This document shows positions 48,277 to 58,183 of a DNA stretch of 64,000 nucleotides, piece by piece. The position numbers and the translations under genes are program-made. Each line of letters starts with the position of its first letter. Position 1 is the stretch's first letter. The stretch is from Lysinibacillus mangiferihumi (lineage in GTDB: Bacteria > Bacillota > Bacilli > Bacillales_A > Planococcaceae). The notes under the pieces were generated by a model that saw only the letters and a list, made by a program, of their open reading frames with translations, ran no database searches and was not told the origin of the DNA. The DNA is taken from NCBI RefSeq assembly GCF_003049665.1, contig NZ_PYWM01000011.1:62001-126000 (forward strand). Reading direction: 5' to 3'.

Positions 48277-49395
48277 ATGCTTATTGCCTACACAGACAAA
48301 CAGCAATTATTTATTTCCTATCAACATTCAAGACAAGCTTTACGACAACTTCGCCAGCAATTACAATTTTTTTGTCCACAGTGTCAACAGCCCGTACAAT
48401 TAAAAATTGGTAAGCTGAATATTCCGCATTTTGCACATATTACGAATGATTGTGATCATCAATTTGCGGAAGGGGAATCCAAGCTCCATTTGCAAGGGAA
48501 AATTCAATTATTTGAATGGTTGCAGTCACTTGGGCATACAGTAGAGCTGGAGCCATTTTTAAGGAAGCTATCACAAAGGCCAGATTTATTACTACAAGGT
48601 GAACATCAGCGCATTGCCATTGAATATCAATATAGTACAATAACAAAAGAAAACTGGCAACGGCGTACAGCAGGATATGAAAAGCATAACATTCAAGCAT
48701 TATGGCTTTTTCAAACACCACAGAAAAAATATACTACAAATGCTATTCAAAAAATTAGAATTTCCCCTATCCATCAAAATGCAATTGCTTATTCATCCAA
48801 CAATGTGCCGTATTTAGTTACATATGATGCGAGAGCAGCAAAATTTAATTATTGGACGAATTTACTTTATGTTCACGGTCATACTTTTATAGCGAAAGTA
48901 CTCTCTATTCCACTCAACAAACAGCAATTCCCATTCTATGAGCCAAAGCCGATTACACATGAATCTTTTACTATATACAAGGGGATATATATAAGATTGT
49001 GTCAACAGTATGTAATGCAAAAATTATTGCGAAGTCGAAAGGGAGTTCAAGATCGTTTTTTACGGAGTTGCTATGACCAAAATTTTTCACTGAATGCACT
49101 GCCACATTACATTGGTATACCTGTTAAAAATGCACAGGCTATTCCGATGTTCTCAATTGAATGGCAGGTAATTTTATTAGATTATTGCAGGAAATTACAG
49201 TTGCTACCGTATGAGTTAAAGAAAGAAGATATTCGACTGTTTCTAAAGCTTCTTAATGTGGAGCCAACAGAATTGGGCATGCAAGCTGTTGAAAACTATG
49301 GAAACTTGTTAGGCCATCGTTTTTATCAAATGGATTGCGATAGTGCGATATGGAAGCGAGTATATACCTATATGTATAGTCAACCGTTTGTTTAA
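48277..49395 (+). CDS. coiA: Competence protein CoiA
   Basis: 372 residues. N-terminal zinc-ribbon cysteines FFCPQCQQPV, then HFAH, a restriction-like nuclease region (EGESKLHLQGK, VELEPFLRKLSQRPDLLL, IAIEYQYS) and a long C-terminal helical part. CoiA is a competence-induced protein that helps RecA-dependent integration of transforming DNA. Its place between mecA and pepF matches B. subtilis. ATG 48277 with AAAAGGAGAAGG upstream. No ComK box was recognised. Confidence 0.88.
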   Translation: MLIAYTDKQQLFISYQHSRQALRQLRQQLQFFCPQCQQPVQLKIGKLNIPHFAHITNDCDHQFAEGESKLHLQGKIQLFEWLQSLGHTVELEPFLRKLSQRPDLLLQGEHQRIAIEYQYSTITKENWQRRTAGYEKHNIQALWLFQTPQKKYTTNAIQKIRISPIHQNAIAYSSNNVPYLVTYDARAAKFNYWTNLLYVHGHTFIAKVLSIPLNKQQFPFYEPKPITHESFTIYKGIYIRLCQQYVMQKLLRSRKGVQDRFLRSCYDQNFSLNALPHYIGIPVKNAQAIPMFSIEWQVILLDYCRKLQLLPYELKKEDIRLFLKLLNVEPTELGMQAVENYGNLLGHRFYQMDCDSAIWKRVYTYMYSQPFV

Positions 49396-49539
49396 ATCCC
49401 TTCATGGAGCTAATGTTTCGCTGTGGATAATCAAACTAGGATTTTGATGAGTTTAGCTACAGGGTATTATTTGCAATTGTCGCAATATATTGAGAAAATA
49501 TGAGAGTACAGGAAAGTTATATATAAAGGGGGCTGGCTC

Positions 49540-51357
49540 ATGGCTAGTAACAATAATCGAGTTTTAATGAGAAACGAAATACCGGTAGAATTAACTTGGC
49601 GATTGGAAGATATTTTTGCAACGGATACACTATGGGAAGAGGAATTTAAAAAAGTCGCAGAACTTTCGAAAGAAGCATCTAGCTATGCGGGTACTTTAAA
49701 AAATGGTGCAGAAGCTTTATTAGCTGTACTAACTTATTACGATAAAATTTATCAACGTACAATGAAACTCTATACGTATGCGCATATGCGATATGATCAA
49801 GATACAACGAATAGCTTTTATCAAGATATGAATAGTCGAATTCAAACGTTAGCGACAAATATTTCAGCAGCACTTTCATTTTTAACACCTGAAATTTTAT
49901 CACTAAGCGAAGAAACAATTGAATCCTATTTAGCTGATAATCAGGATTTACAATTATATAAGCAATCATTAAAAGAAATTTCAATGACCCGTCCACATGT
50001 TCTACCAGCAGAACAAGAAGCATTACTTGCACAAATGGCAGAGGTGACAGGCACTGCTTCGAATACATTTAGTATGTTAAATAATGCGGATTTAGTTTTC
50101 CCTACAGTTAAAAACGAGGATGGGGAAGAAGTCCAACTAACACATGGTAATTACATTAAGTTTTTAGAAAGTAAAAATCGATCTGTACGTGAAGCAGCAT
50201 TTAAAGCGATGTATGAAACGTATGGTCATTTTAAAAACACATTCGCTGCTACTTTGACAGGTAATGTAAAAAAACATAATGTGAGTGCACGAGTGCGTCA
50301 TTATGAATCGGCGCGACATGCGGCATTGTCCAATAACTTTATCCCAGAAAGTGTCTACGATCAGTTAGTAGAGACTATTCACAAACATCTACCAACTATG
50401 CAACGTTATATTGCATTACGTAAAAAGTTATTAGGTGTAGATGAGTTGCATATGTGGGATTTATTTACACCACTAGTGCAAGAAGTAGATATGAAAGTTC
50501 CGTATGAGGAAGCTAAAGACATTTTAGTGAAAGCGTTAGCACCCCTCGGAAAAGAATATCAAGACATTGTCCAAAGTGGTTTCGATAATCGTTGGGTTGA
50601 TGTTAAGGAAAATAAAGGTAAACGTAGTGGCGCGTATTCATCAGGAGCATACGGAACAAATCCATACATTCTCATGAACTGGCAGGACAATGTAGATAAC
50701 TTATTTACATTGGCGCATGAGTTTGGACATAGTGTCCATAGTTATTATACTCGTAATAATCAGCCTTTTGTTTATGGAGATTATTCCATTTTCGTGGCCG
50801 AAGTGGCGTCTACATGCAATGAGGAACTATTGAATGATTATCTGTTGAAAACAATAGAAGATCCGCAGCAAAAAATATATTTATTAAACCATTGGCTAGA
50901 CGGTTTCCGTAGCACAGTATTCCGTCAAACAATGTTTGCAGAATTTGAACATTTAATTCATCAGATGGATAAAAACGGAGAATCGTTAACAGCGGAACGT
51001 TTAACGGAAGTGTATTATAACTTGAATAAGCAATATTTCGGTGAGGATATGGTAGTTGATGAGGAAATTGGTCTGGAATGGGCTCGCATTCCACATTTCT
51101 ATTACAATTACTACGTCTATCAATACGCTACTGGTAAATCCGCAGCTACGGCATTAAGTAAGCAAATATTAGAGGAGGGTGCTCCTGCTGTAGAACGTTA
51201 TATTAATAACTTCTTGAAAGCTGGATGCTCTGATTTCCCGATTGAAGTGCTTAAAGCTGCAGGTGTTGATATGAATGTAGCAAAACCAATTGATGATGCT
51301 TGTAAAGTGTTTGAACAACGCTTAAATGAATTGGAAAAATTATTGTTGAATAATTAA
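49540..51357 (+). CDS. pepF: Oligoendopeptidase F
   Basis: M3B zinc metallopeptidase that degrades 7-17-residue peptides in the cytoplasm. Zinc site HEFGHSVHS with the downstream Glu (VAEVASTCNE). 605 residues, normal for the family (YjbG about 609). ATG 49540 with AAAGGGGGC upstream. Terminator at 51364. Confidence 0.95.
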   Translation: MASNNNRVLMRNEIPVELTWRLEDIFATDTLWEEEFKKVAELSKEASSYAGTLKNGAEALLAVLTYYDKIYQRTMKLYTYAHMRYDQDTTNSFYQDMNSRIQTLATNISAALSFLTPEILSLSEETIESYLADNQDLQLYKQSLKEISMTRPHVLPAEQEALLAQMAEVTGTASNTFSMLNNADLVFPTVKNEDGEEVQLTHGNYIKFLESKNRSVREAAFKAMYETYGHFKNTFAATLTGNVKKHNVSARVRHYESARHAALSNNFIPESVYDQLVETIHKHLPTMQRYIALRKKLLGVDELHMWDLFTPLVQEVDMKVPYEEAKDILVKALAPLGKEYQDIVQSGFDNRWVDVKENKGKRSGAYSSGAYGTNPYILMNWQDNVDNLFTLAHEFGHSVHSYYTRNNQPFVYGDYSIFVAEVASTCNEELLNDYLLKTIEDPQQKIYLLNHWLDGFRSTVFRQTMFAEFEHLIHQMDKNGESLTAERLTEVYYNLNKQYFGEDMVVDEEIGLEWARIPHFYYNYYVYQYATGKSAATALSKQILEEGAPAVERYINNFLKAGCSDFPIEVLKAAGVDMNVAKPIDDACKVFEQRLNELEKLLLNN

Positions 51358-51363
51358 TAGGTA

Positions 51364-51393
51364 TGGCTGTAGTAACATTACTACAGCCATTTT
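51364..51393 (+). terminator. Rho-independent terminator
   Basis: TGGCTGTAGTAA/TTACTACAGCCA stem and TTTTCT after pepF. Confidence 0.9.
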
Positions 51394-51971
51394 CTATTTT
51401 ATGTAGAAATTAGCTTTTAAGAAAAAAGTAAATAATAATGTTTTTCTTTGATTTACAAATGATTAAAAGTTTCCATCTTGAAAAAATACTGTACTGTAAT
51501 CGCTTTCTATATGACAAATTTGTGAATCTAAAGCAGGATTCATTGCTAAATTTATTATTCCATGATAAAGTGAATCTTGTGAAATAAATCACAAAACAAA
51601 CATACACCCCTTTGTTTGAACGTGAACATTTCTCCCATCCCCTTTGTGAAAAAGAGGCGTCTCTATCTGTCGAGGATAGTGGCGCCTCTTTTATTATAGT
51701 TCTTTCCTGCTAATTCTATATATTCCAAGTCTTTTGTAGTTTTTTTCTTAGCGTCTTTTTTAACTAAGGTGGATAGATTGATATTCACTTAATGATAAGA
51801 CGAAAGATGTAATCTTGTTGCCTTCATATAAGGTTTTAGTATCACTGTCTTTGACCTACAATAGGCACTTCCTATAATGAAAGATTATGACGTTATGAAA
51901 TAAAAAAAAGAATAGGACTCAGTTATAAAATGGTTGAGTTCCTATCCTTTTGGCATAAAAGTATAATTGCA
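51394..51971. other. intergenic region between pepF and spxH
   Basis: No supported gene. A hairpin AAAGAGGCG...CGCCTCTTT with T run lies at 51651-51695, with no gene immediately upstream on either strand; it could mark a lost gene or a small RNA end. The spxH terminator lies at 51903-51951 on the minus strand (AGGATAGGAACTCA with TGAGTCCTATTC and eight T). Confidence 0.55.
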
Positions 51972-52781
51972 TTATTTAATACGCCACAGTGTAGCGTGAT
52001 CTGTTTGAATACGTTCAATCTTTTGTTGTAGCATACGTTTTTTTAATTCACGTTCTGCTGCTTGTTCTGTTAAGGAATAAATAAATGCTATGTCATTTGT
52101 AGAAAGTGTATGGTACTTTGAAAATAATTCTTCAATAGTGGGTAACGGTTGGCGAATTAACTGTTCATTCATCATTTCTTGTAAAATATGTTCATAAACT
52201 TCATAGTCATAGCTACCGCTCACTTTTAGCCCTTCATCCTCAATGCACTCATTGAAAAATACAATACTAGGTACTTCATCAACTTCCATTTCTCTTTTTA
52301 TATAAAGATCGCATTGGAATGCACGTGCGGCTTCTTTTGAACCGAAATCGACCGTGAATTCATTCATATCTAACTGTACTTCCTCTGCAATTTTTAACAG
52401 CGTTGCATAGGAATTAACATCTTGATAATTCAGTAAAACATATTCTTGTAATTTCGACAAATAACGAGCGCCTGAACGTTTACCCTGTAATTCTGCCGCC
52501 TTTATGGCAATAGAGGGTAACACAGGGTGATTAATATCCAGTTCAATACCTGATTCGCAGCCCTTCATGCGCTTACTCAAACAATTAAGTGAAGAGAGCT
52601 CTGTGCTTAACACAAAGCGCCATGAAAAATAATGATTATACTCTAGTTGTAGTTTACGAATGATGGATTGCATACTAAAAGCTTCAGGACAAAGTGGATC
52701 TACGAAAATATACAATTCAATTGGCTTATTGGCAGTAGAAATCGTCGGTGTTGGTTCTTGCAACATTTGAATATTATTCAC
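51972..52781 (-). CDS. spxH: ClpXP adaptor SpxH (YjbH-like)
   Basis: DsbA-family protein that binds Spx and presents it to ClpXP. The thioredoxin-fold start IELYIFVDPLCPEAFSMQSI is clear, followed by a helical insert and a charged C-terminal tail (AAERELKKRMLQQKIERI). The active-site motif is CPEA, with a single cysteine (residue 31), so it cannot act as a dithiol oxidoreductase. The GTG at 52781 with GAGGGGGAA upstream is my choice; the frame extends to ATG 52805. Coupled to the haemoglobin gene upstream by an 8-bp overlap, as in B. subtilis yjbIH. Confidence 0.85.
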   Translation of the reverse strand: MNNIQMLQEPTPTISTANKPIELYIFVDPLCPEAFSMQSIIRKLQLEYNHYFSWRFVLSTELSSLNCLSKRMKGCESGIELDINHPVLPSIAIKAAELQGKRSGARYLSKLQEYVLLNYQDVNSYATLLKIAEEVQLDMNEFTVDFGSKEAARAFQCDLYIKREMEVDEVPSIVFFNECIEDEGLKVSGSYDYEVYEHILQEMMNEQLIRQPLPTIEELFSKYHTLSTNDIAFIYSLTEQAAERELKKRMLQQKIERIQTDHATLWRIK

Positions 52782-53181
52782 GTAATAATTCCCCCTCATC
52801 GTCATTAGGTGTATTAATCATGTGATGAGCTGTTAAAACTAAACGTTGGTAGTAGGTTTCACGGAACTTCCCTTCCAAACCAACCTCATCCATCGCTTCA
52901 GCCATACACTCTAGCCAAGCCTGGGCACGATCAGGTGTGATTGGAAAATTCATATGACGCGCACGCATCATTGGATGTCCATGCTCTTCTGTAAAAAGAT
53001 TTGGACCCCCTAAATATTGTGTTTGAAATTGAATTTGCTTGCGGGCTGTCTCTGTCAAATCTTTAGGGAAGATTGGCATAAGATCAGGATGCTGTGCAAC
53101 TCTTTTATAGAACGCATGTATGAGTTCAGAAAGTTTTTCAGCTCCAAGCTCCTCATAAGGAACAGTGTATTTTCGACTCAT
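52774..53181 (-). CDS. yjbI: Group II truncated haemoglobin (YjbI-like)
   Basis: 135 residues. Truncated globin fold with the proximal His in RHMNFPIT/ARH region, and YLGGPNLFTEEHGHPMMRARH typical of group II globins. Linked in the family to oxygen or nitric-oxide chemistry; adjacency to spxH suggests a stress link. ATG with AGGAGCATTTACT upstream. Confidence 0.92.
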   Translation of the reverse strand: MSRKYTVPYEELGAEKLSELIHAFYKRVAQHPDLMPIFPKDLTETARKQIQFQTQYLGGPNLFTEEHGHPMMRARHMNFPITPDRAQAWLECMAEAMDEVGLEGKFRETYYQRLVLTAHHMINTPNDDEGELLRE

Positions 53182-53365
53182 AAGTAAATGCTCCTTTTAT
53201 TCTTTATAAGAAGTATATCGTAAAGTACAAATCAATATGTTCATGTACCATTTTATCTAATACTTTGTTGAATTGAAAAATGTGAATATCTTGTGACTAC
53301 CTTCATTCTATCAACGTCCATTCGTTTACACAAACAAAGAGCACTTTGAAAATGTTTTCGATAGA

Positions 53366-53400
53366 AAAGCACAAATTTCACCAACGAGGGTGAAATTTGC
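53366..53400 (-). terminator. terminator of the cwlQ operon
   Basis: On the minus strand CAAATTTCACC/GGTGAAATTTG with a short loop is followed by TGCTTTT. Confidence 0.75.
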
Positions 53401-53433
53401 TGAAAAAGACTGTAATTACAGGCTTTATGCGAT

Positions 53434-54264
53434 TTAAACAGTGTAATAATTCATCACTTTTTTGACATAATTCTGCGTTTCTTTAAATGGTGGAATGCCA
53501 TTATATTTTGTTACGCGAGAAGCTCCAGCGTTATAAGCGGCCAAAGCCAGTGTTGGATCATTATCAAATTTATCAAGCATTTGGCGTAAATATTTGGCTC
53601 CAGCCATAATATTTTGCTCGGGATCAAATGAATTCGTTACACCTAAATATTGGGCTGTCTTAGGCATTAATTGCATTAAGCCTTGAGCGCCTGCATGACT
53701 GACAGCGAATGTGTTAAAGTTGGACTCTTGCTTGATAACGGCAGCAATAAGCTTAGCTGGTACATTATAAGTAGCCGCAGCCTTATCGATAATAGCGGCA
53801 TATTGATTAGCTCCAGCAAGTGAATTCGCATAGGCAGTCGAGCCAATGACATCGTCTGATACATAGGAATCTAGCTTAGTGCTGGCTTGCATGTTTGATA
53901 ATGTTGCTTGGAGAGAGGCGGGAATATACACAGAATTCGTTCCATTATAGAGCAATGATTGGAGCGAACTATTTGTATTTCCACCAGTCATACCTGTTAA
54001 GCTACTAAGCTGGTCCATAAAGTTGGCGGAGCCCGAAGAACTCATGCCAAGGAGGCTAGATAATTTTGCGTTGTTCGTTGTTGTCGCATCGCCTAACATT
54101 TCTTCAATCATATCAGAAAAGATAGAATTGCTGTTTGTGAAAGAATTTGGTGAAGTATTTCCAGTAGAACCTAATGTTTGTAGTGCTTGGATTTCAAGCA
54201 TTGTTTTCAAAGATTGGATATCCAATGAGCTGGTCACCCTTTCGTATTGTTCTGTAATAAGCAT
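53434..54264 (-). CDS. cwlQ: Lytic transglycosylase (CwlQ/YjbJ-like)
   Basis: 276 residues. C-terminal SLT domain from about 145: catalytic Glu in AAVIKQESNFN, then AQGLMQLMPKTA and AYNAGASRV. The first 140 residues are Ser/Asn/Thr-rich and low in complexity, without a clear signal peptide. B. subtilis CwlQ is 181 residues, so this version has a longer N-terminal part. The start overlaps the stop of yjbK by one base. Cleaves peptidoglycan glycan strands. Confidence 0.82.
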   Translation of the reverse strand: MLITEQYERVTSSLDIQSLKTMLEIQALQTLGSTGNTSPNSFTNSNSIFSDMIEEMLGDATTTNNAKLSSLLGMSSSGSANFMDQLSSLTGMTGGNTNSSLQSLLYNGTNSVYIPASLQATLSNMQASTKLDSYVSDDVIGSTAYANSLAGANQYAAIIDKAAATYNVPAKLIAAVIKQESNFNTFAVSHAGAQGLMQLMPKTAQYLGVTNSFDPEQNIMAGAKYLRQMLDKFDNDPTLALAAYNAGASRVTKYNGIPPFKETQNYVKKVMNYYTV

Positions 54265-54854
54265 TATTGGTGTTTAGTTGATTGTAAAGCTTTCATAAAG
54301 CGTGCAATTTTTTTTTCAGCAATTTGTTTTTTTATATCGTATTGCTGTAGAAATTCGTCGAAGATTGCTTTTCCTTTTATTTCATCTTTTGATTCATATT
54401 CTACCTCATAATCGTCGCACTGCAAATAGAAAGAATGATCAAATACAAGAAGTCCGTCTTTATAAGGAATTTCGACACGGTCTGTTGTAAGGGAACCAAA
54501 CACGGCTAATTGTTCTAATGCAATGTTGTGTGACGCTAGTCTTTTTGCGACTTCTGGTGCATAAAAACCTTGACCTGCAAGCATTTTCTCTGCTTGTGCA
54601 GCGGTCAATTCATCGGTTGTTTCTAAATGTGTATGATTTGAAGTTTTCTCTTTTAATGTACATTCATAATAATTATTAATAATGCGGATACGTAACCCAC
54701 TTTGCAAATTTCGAATAGCATTAGTAGGTGTGTCGAAATAATGATTTGTTTGACGATGAATAGCATTTTTTTGGATTTGGAATTCTTCTAGCAAATGCTC
54801 ATATTGTTGTTTTGTTAAAATATTTTTAAACTCAATTTCAAGTTGTTGTGCCAT
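54264..54854 (-). CDS. yjbK: CYTH domain protein (YjbK-like)
   Basis: 196 residues. The defining ExExK motif is seen at LEIEFK near the start, followed by a beta-tunnel pattern (YFDTPTNAIRN, GLRIRI, CTLKEK, VEYESK). CYTH enzymes act on triphosphates. Divergent from yjbL-yjbM, the latter a (p)ppGpp synthetase, as in B. subtilis. ATG behind AAAAAAGGATGAGC. Confidence 0.88.
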   Translation of the reverse strand: MAQQLEIEFKNILTKQQYEHLLEEFQIQKNAIHRQTNHYFDTPTNAIRNLQSGLRIRIINNYYECTLKEKTSNHTHLETTDELTAAQAEKMLAGQGFYAPEVAKRLASHNIALEQLAVFGSLTTDRVEIPYKDGLLVFDHSFYLQCDDYEVEYESKDEIKGKAIFDEFLQQYDIKKQIAEKKIARFMKALQSTKHQ

Positions 54855-55146
54855 ATATGCTCATCCTTTTTTATTAATGTAACTTGCCTCAACGGAAGTC
54901 AGCCACTTCCATTAACTGGCTGTTGCCAAATATATAATTTGATTGAGAGGGCTTCTCCCTTAGGTTGTCATAGATTTTAACTGGAGCTTTTTTCAAGCAG
55001 AAATGAAAAAGCTCGGGACGCAAATAAGCGAATGTTGTAATCGGTTTTTAGCCGAAGTTTGCTTGTTGTTTTGCAATTACACACTGCAACTATTTACCCC
55101 ATATGCTAAAATAAGAGGAAGAGAACGACGAAAAGGGGACCCACAT

Positions 55147-55530
55147 TTGCGTAAAATATATACTATAGAATCATTTTATTTTGAAAATCAGCAACCTCAT
55201 TTTAGTTTAAACGACAATCATAAAAATTTACAGCTAAAGCCTGCTGCCCAAGTAATTGCAGATTCAGATGATTTTGCATTTATCTATTTACTGGATGCAG
55301 GAGAGGACTATCATTACTTGCGTTTTCCACAAAACAGTTGGGACAATCTTGTACATATTTTACAAGCCAAACAAAACCCAATGTTAAAAGTAGATGGGGA
55401 AGTAATTGAACTGACAAACTTTTACGAGGAATTGGAAATGCTCGTGTATAATATTGAAGGAAATTACAATTACGGAGCAGAATTTGTTCAAGCAGTGGAA
55501 CAACACTTCAAGGCAGTTCTCGCTGATTAA
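55147..55530 (+). CDS. yjbL: UPF0738 family protein (YjbL-like)
   Basis: 127 residues, no membrane segments, acidic. It has the size and place of B. subtilis YjbL, next to the (p)ppGpp synthetase gene; function unknown. The TTG at 55147 behind AAAAGGGGA is chosen; the frame runs back to 55003, but those 48 residues are Cys/Leu-rich and look like untranslated sequence. Confidence 0.7.
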   Translation: MRKIYTIESFYFENQQPHFSLNDNHKNLQLKPAAQVIADSDDFAFIYLLDAGEDYHYLRFPQNSWDNLVHILQAKQNPMLKVDGEVIELTNFYEELEMLVYNIEGNYNYGAEFVQAVEQHFKAVLAD

Positions 55531-55593
55531 AAACGACAAAACGAACAGACGGTGTTGGTTTTGTCCGATACCGAATGTCGGGAGGTTTTAGCG

Positions 55594-56265
55594 ATGGGAC
55601 AATGGGAGATTTTTTTAAGTCCTTATAAACAAGCAGTAGATGAGTTGAAAATAAAATTAAAAGGTATGCGATCTCAGTTTGGCATTGTCAATGCAAATTC
55701 ACCAATTGAATTTGTGACAGGACGAGTAAAGCCACTGGCAAGCATTTACGATAAAACGCTAGAAAAAGGACTAGCCTTTGAACCGTCGAAGCAACTTGGC
55801 GACGAGCTTGGCGATATTGCAGGTGTTCGTATTATGTGTCAATTTGTAGATGATATTTCGACTGTGACAGAGCTAATTCGACAACGTAAGGATATGCGCG
55901 TAGTGGAAGAGCGAGATTATATTACTCATAATAAGCCAAGCGGTTATCGTTCATATCATATGATTGTAGAATACCCCGTTGAGACCATACAAGGAAAAAA
56001 AGTAGTGCTAGCAGAGATTCAAATTCGTACATTAGCTATGAATTTTTGGGCATCAATAGAACATTCACTAAATTATAAATATAAGGGCATGTTTCCAGAG
56101 GAAATAAAAAATCGTCTACAAAGTGCAGCAGAAGCAGCCTTCCGGTTAGATGAAGAAATGTCTTCGATTCGTAGTGAAATTCAAGAAGCACAGGCCTATT
56201 TTAGTGAATTTAAAGAGGCATCGAATCCTAGTTTACTATCAGAGAAGGAGCGTGACTCACAATGA
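55594..56265 (+). CDS. relQ: Small (p)ppGpp synthetase SasB/RelQ (YjbM-like)
   Basis: 223 residues. RelA/SpoT synthetase domain without hydrolase: [36 protein letters not shown], and the catalytic [17 protein letters not shown]. It makes the alarmone (p)ppGpp in the cytoplasm, with a C-terminal helix for tetramer formation. ATG 55594 with CGGGAGG upstream. Its stop overlaps the nadK start by four bases (ATGA), so alarmone and NADP synthesis are coupled in one operon. Confidence 0.92.
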   Translation: MGQWEIFLSPYKQAVDELKIKLKGMRSQFGIVNANSPIEFVTGRVKPLASIYDKTLEKGLAFEPSKQLGDELGDIAGVRIMCQFVDDISTVTELIRQRKDMRVVEERDYITHNKPSGYRSYHMIVEYPVETIQGKKVVLAEIQIRTLAMNFWASIEHSLNYKYKGMFPEEIKNRLQSAAEAAFRLDEEMSSIRSEIQEAQAYFSEFKEASNPSLLSEKERDSQ

Positions 56266-57056
56266 AATTTTCTATTCAATCACGTAGAGATGCACAATCA
56301 AATGAATTAATGGAGCTAGCAAAAACATATTTGCAAGATTTTGGATTAACATACGATGAAGAGACACCTGAAATTGTCGTATCGATAGGTGGAGACGGCA
56401 CGCTATTACATGCTTTCCATCGCTACTCACATTTGCTAGATCAAGTTGCATTTGTCGGTATTCATACAGGTCATTTAGGATTTTATGCGGATTGGAAACC
56501 TTCAGAACTAGAGAAATTAGTGCTATCTATTGCGAAAAAAGATTTTAATGTTGTGGAGTATCCCTTATTAGAAGTAAAAGTGGAACATCATAATGCAGAA
56601 TCGAACACTTATTTGGCACTAAATGAAGCGACCGTGAAATCGCCTGATGTTACCCTTGTAATGGATGTTGAGTTAAATGGTAATCAGTTTGAGCGTTTCC
56701 GTGGGGATGGCCTTTGTGTTTCGACCCCATCAGGTAGTACAGCCTATAACAAAGCTTTAGGAGGAGCCATTATCCACCCTACATTAGCGGCACTTCAAAT
56801 AACTGAAATTGCCTCTATAAATAATCGCGTCTTCCGAACAGTAGGCTCGCCACTAATTTTACCAGCTCATCATCACTGTATTTTACGCCCAGTGAACGAT
56901 CAAAACTTCAATATGACAGTTGATCATCTACAAGTCACACAAGGTGATGTGAAATCCATTGCTTTCAATGTAGCAAATGAAAGGGTCCGCTTTGCACGCT
57001 TCAGACCGTTTCCGTTTTGGGAACGTGTGCATGAGTCATTCGTTGCAAATGAGTAA
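56262..57056 (+). CDS. nadK: NAD kinase
   Basis: 264 residues. [13 protein letters not shown] diphosphate-binding motif near residue 45, LNEATVKS and [14 protein letters not shown] substrate motifs. Makes NADP+ from NAD+ and ATP. Operon with relQ and the pseudouridine synthase, as B. subtilis yjbMNO. Confidence 0.95.
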   Translation: MKFSIQSRRDAQSNELMELAKTYLQDFGLTYDEETPEIVVSIGGDGTLLHAFHRYSHLLDQVAFVGIHTGHLGFYADWKPSELEKLVLSIAKKDFNVVEYPLLEVKVEHHNAESNTYLALNEATVKSPDVTLVMDVELNGNQFERFRGDGLCVSTPSGSTAYNKALGGAIIHPTLAALQITEIASINNRVFRTVGSPLILPAHHHCILRPVNDQNFNMTVDHLQVTQGDVKSIAFNVANERVRFARFRPFPFWERVHESFVANE

Positions 57057-57957
57057 TAGCGATACACGTTTTACACTTCAATTTCAAGCTAAAAAGGATG
57101 GTCAATTGCTACGTGAGGCTTTAGCACAATGGCAAATATCGAAACGTGCTTTAACAGCTATTAAGTTTGATGGGGGTTTACTATCGGTCAATGGTATCGA
57201 GCAAAATGTACGTTACCCCCTTCACATGGGAGATCAGGTAGAAATAAAATTCCCACCAGAAGAGAAAAGTGATGGACTCACAATTGAATATGGTGCGCTG
57301 TCGATTATTTACGAGGATGAGGCTTTGTTAGTGCTTGATAAACCAGCACATCAAAGTACAATTCCATCCCGTGAGCATCCGTCAAAAAGTGTGGCTAATT
57401 TTGTTTGTGGCTATTTTGAACAACAACGCATAGCCTCCACCGTCCATGTAGTGACAAGGCTCGATCGTGATACATCAGGCTTGTTATGCATCGCTAAGCA
57501 TGCACATATCCATCACTTAATGGGTTTAGCCCAACGCAGTGGTAATGTGTCGCGTGAATATGAAGCAATTGTACATGGACATTTAATAGAGGATAGGCAG
57601 TCTATCATTGCGCCTATTGGTCGAAAAGAATCTAGTATTATTGAACGAGAGGTACGGGAGGATGGCCAATTTGCACATACGGATGTGACCGTCTTACAGC
57701 GTTTTGCTGTTCAAGGAGAGCCGATGACGCATATTCGCTTAAAATTGCATACAGGACGAACACATCAAATCCGCGTGCATATGGCTTATGTAGGTCACCC
57801 ACTTATAGGCGACGAATTATATGGGGGAAGCCGTAATCTGATAGATCGGCAAGCACTACATTGTGTATCGTTGTCTTTGCAGCATCCATTAACAAATGAG
57901 AAGTACTCTTTCACAAGTATGTTAAAGGATGATATGCAACAAATATTAAATATTTGA
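57031..57957 (+). CDS. RluA-family pseudouridine synthase (YjbO-like)
   Basis: 308 residues. N-terminal S4-like part, then the catalytic motif [12 protein letters not shown] with the active Asp, and [16 protein letters not shown]. Modifies uridine in rRNA; the exact site is unknown. The ATG at 57031 after GGGAACG overlaps the nadK end by 26 bp; an alternative ATG at 57049 gives six fewer residues. Terminator at 57955. Confidence 0.87.
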   Translation: MSHSLQMSNSDTRFTLQFQAKKDGQLLREALAQWQISKRALTAIKFDGGLLSVNGIEQNVRYPLHMGDQVEIKFPPEEKSDGLTIEYGALSIIYEDEALLVLDKPAHQSTIPSREHPSKSVANFVCGYFEQQRIASTVHVVTRLDRDTSGLLCIAKHAHIHHLMGLAQRSGNVSREYEAIVHGHLIEDRQSIIAPIGRKESSIIEREVREDGQFAHTDVTVLQRFAVQGEPMTHIRLKLHTGRTHQIRVHMAYVGHPLIGDELYGGSRNLIDRQALHCVSLSLQHPLTNEKYSFTSMLKDDMQQILNI

Positions 57958-57995
57958 GGAGGTGTTCGCGAAATCGAGCATCTCCTTATCATTTT
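57955..57995 (+). terminator. Rho-independent terminator
   Basis: GAGGAGGTGTTCG and CGAGCATCTCCTT pair with G.U steps, then TATCATTTTT. Confidence 0.7.
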
Positions 57996-58183
57996 TACTA
58001 TTAAATAGTATCTTAATAGCATGTTAACAGAAAAATAAGCAATTGTAGGGTATAGTAAAGAAGAAAGTTGTTTTTATCTAAAAAAAGAGTTTGCACAAAC
58101 AGTGCATGCACACTATTATATAAAAGGTAGATTTGCGTCAATGAACGTAAAATAATTTCAACGCTCGGAAGGAGGGGACAAGC

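Noticed and set aside
57990-58183. M-box magnesium riboswitch in the mgtE leader
   Set aside because: The leader is short and I could not find the conserved core helices.
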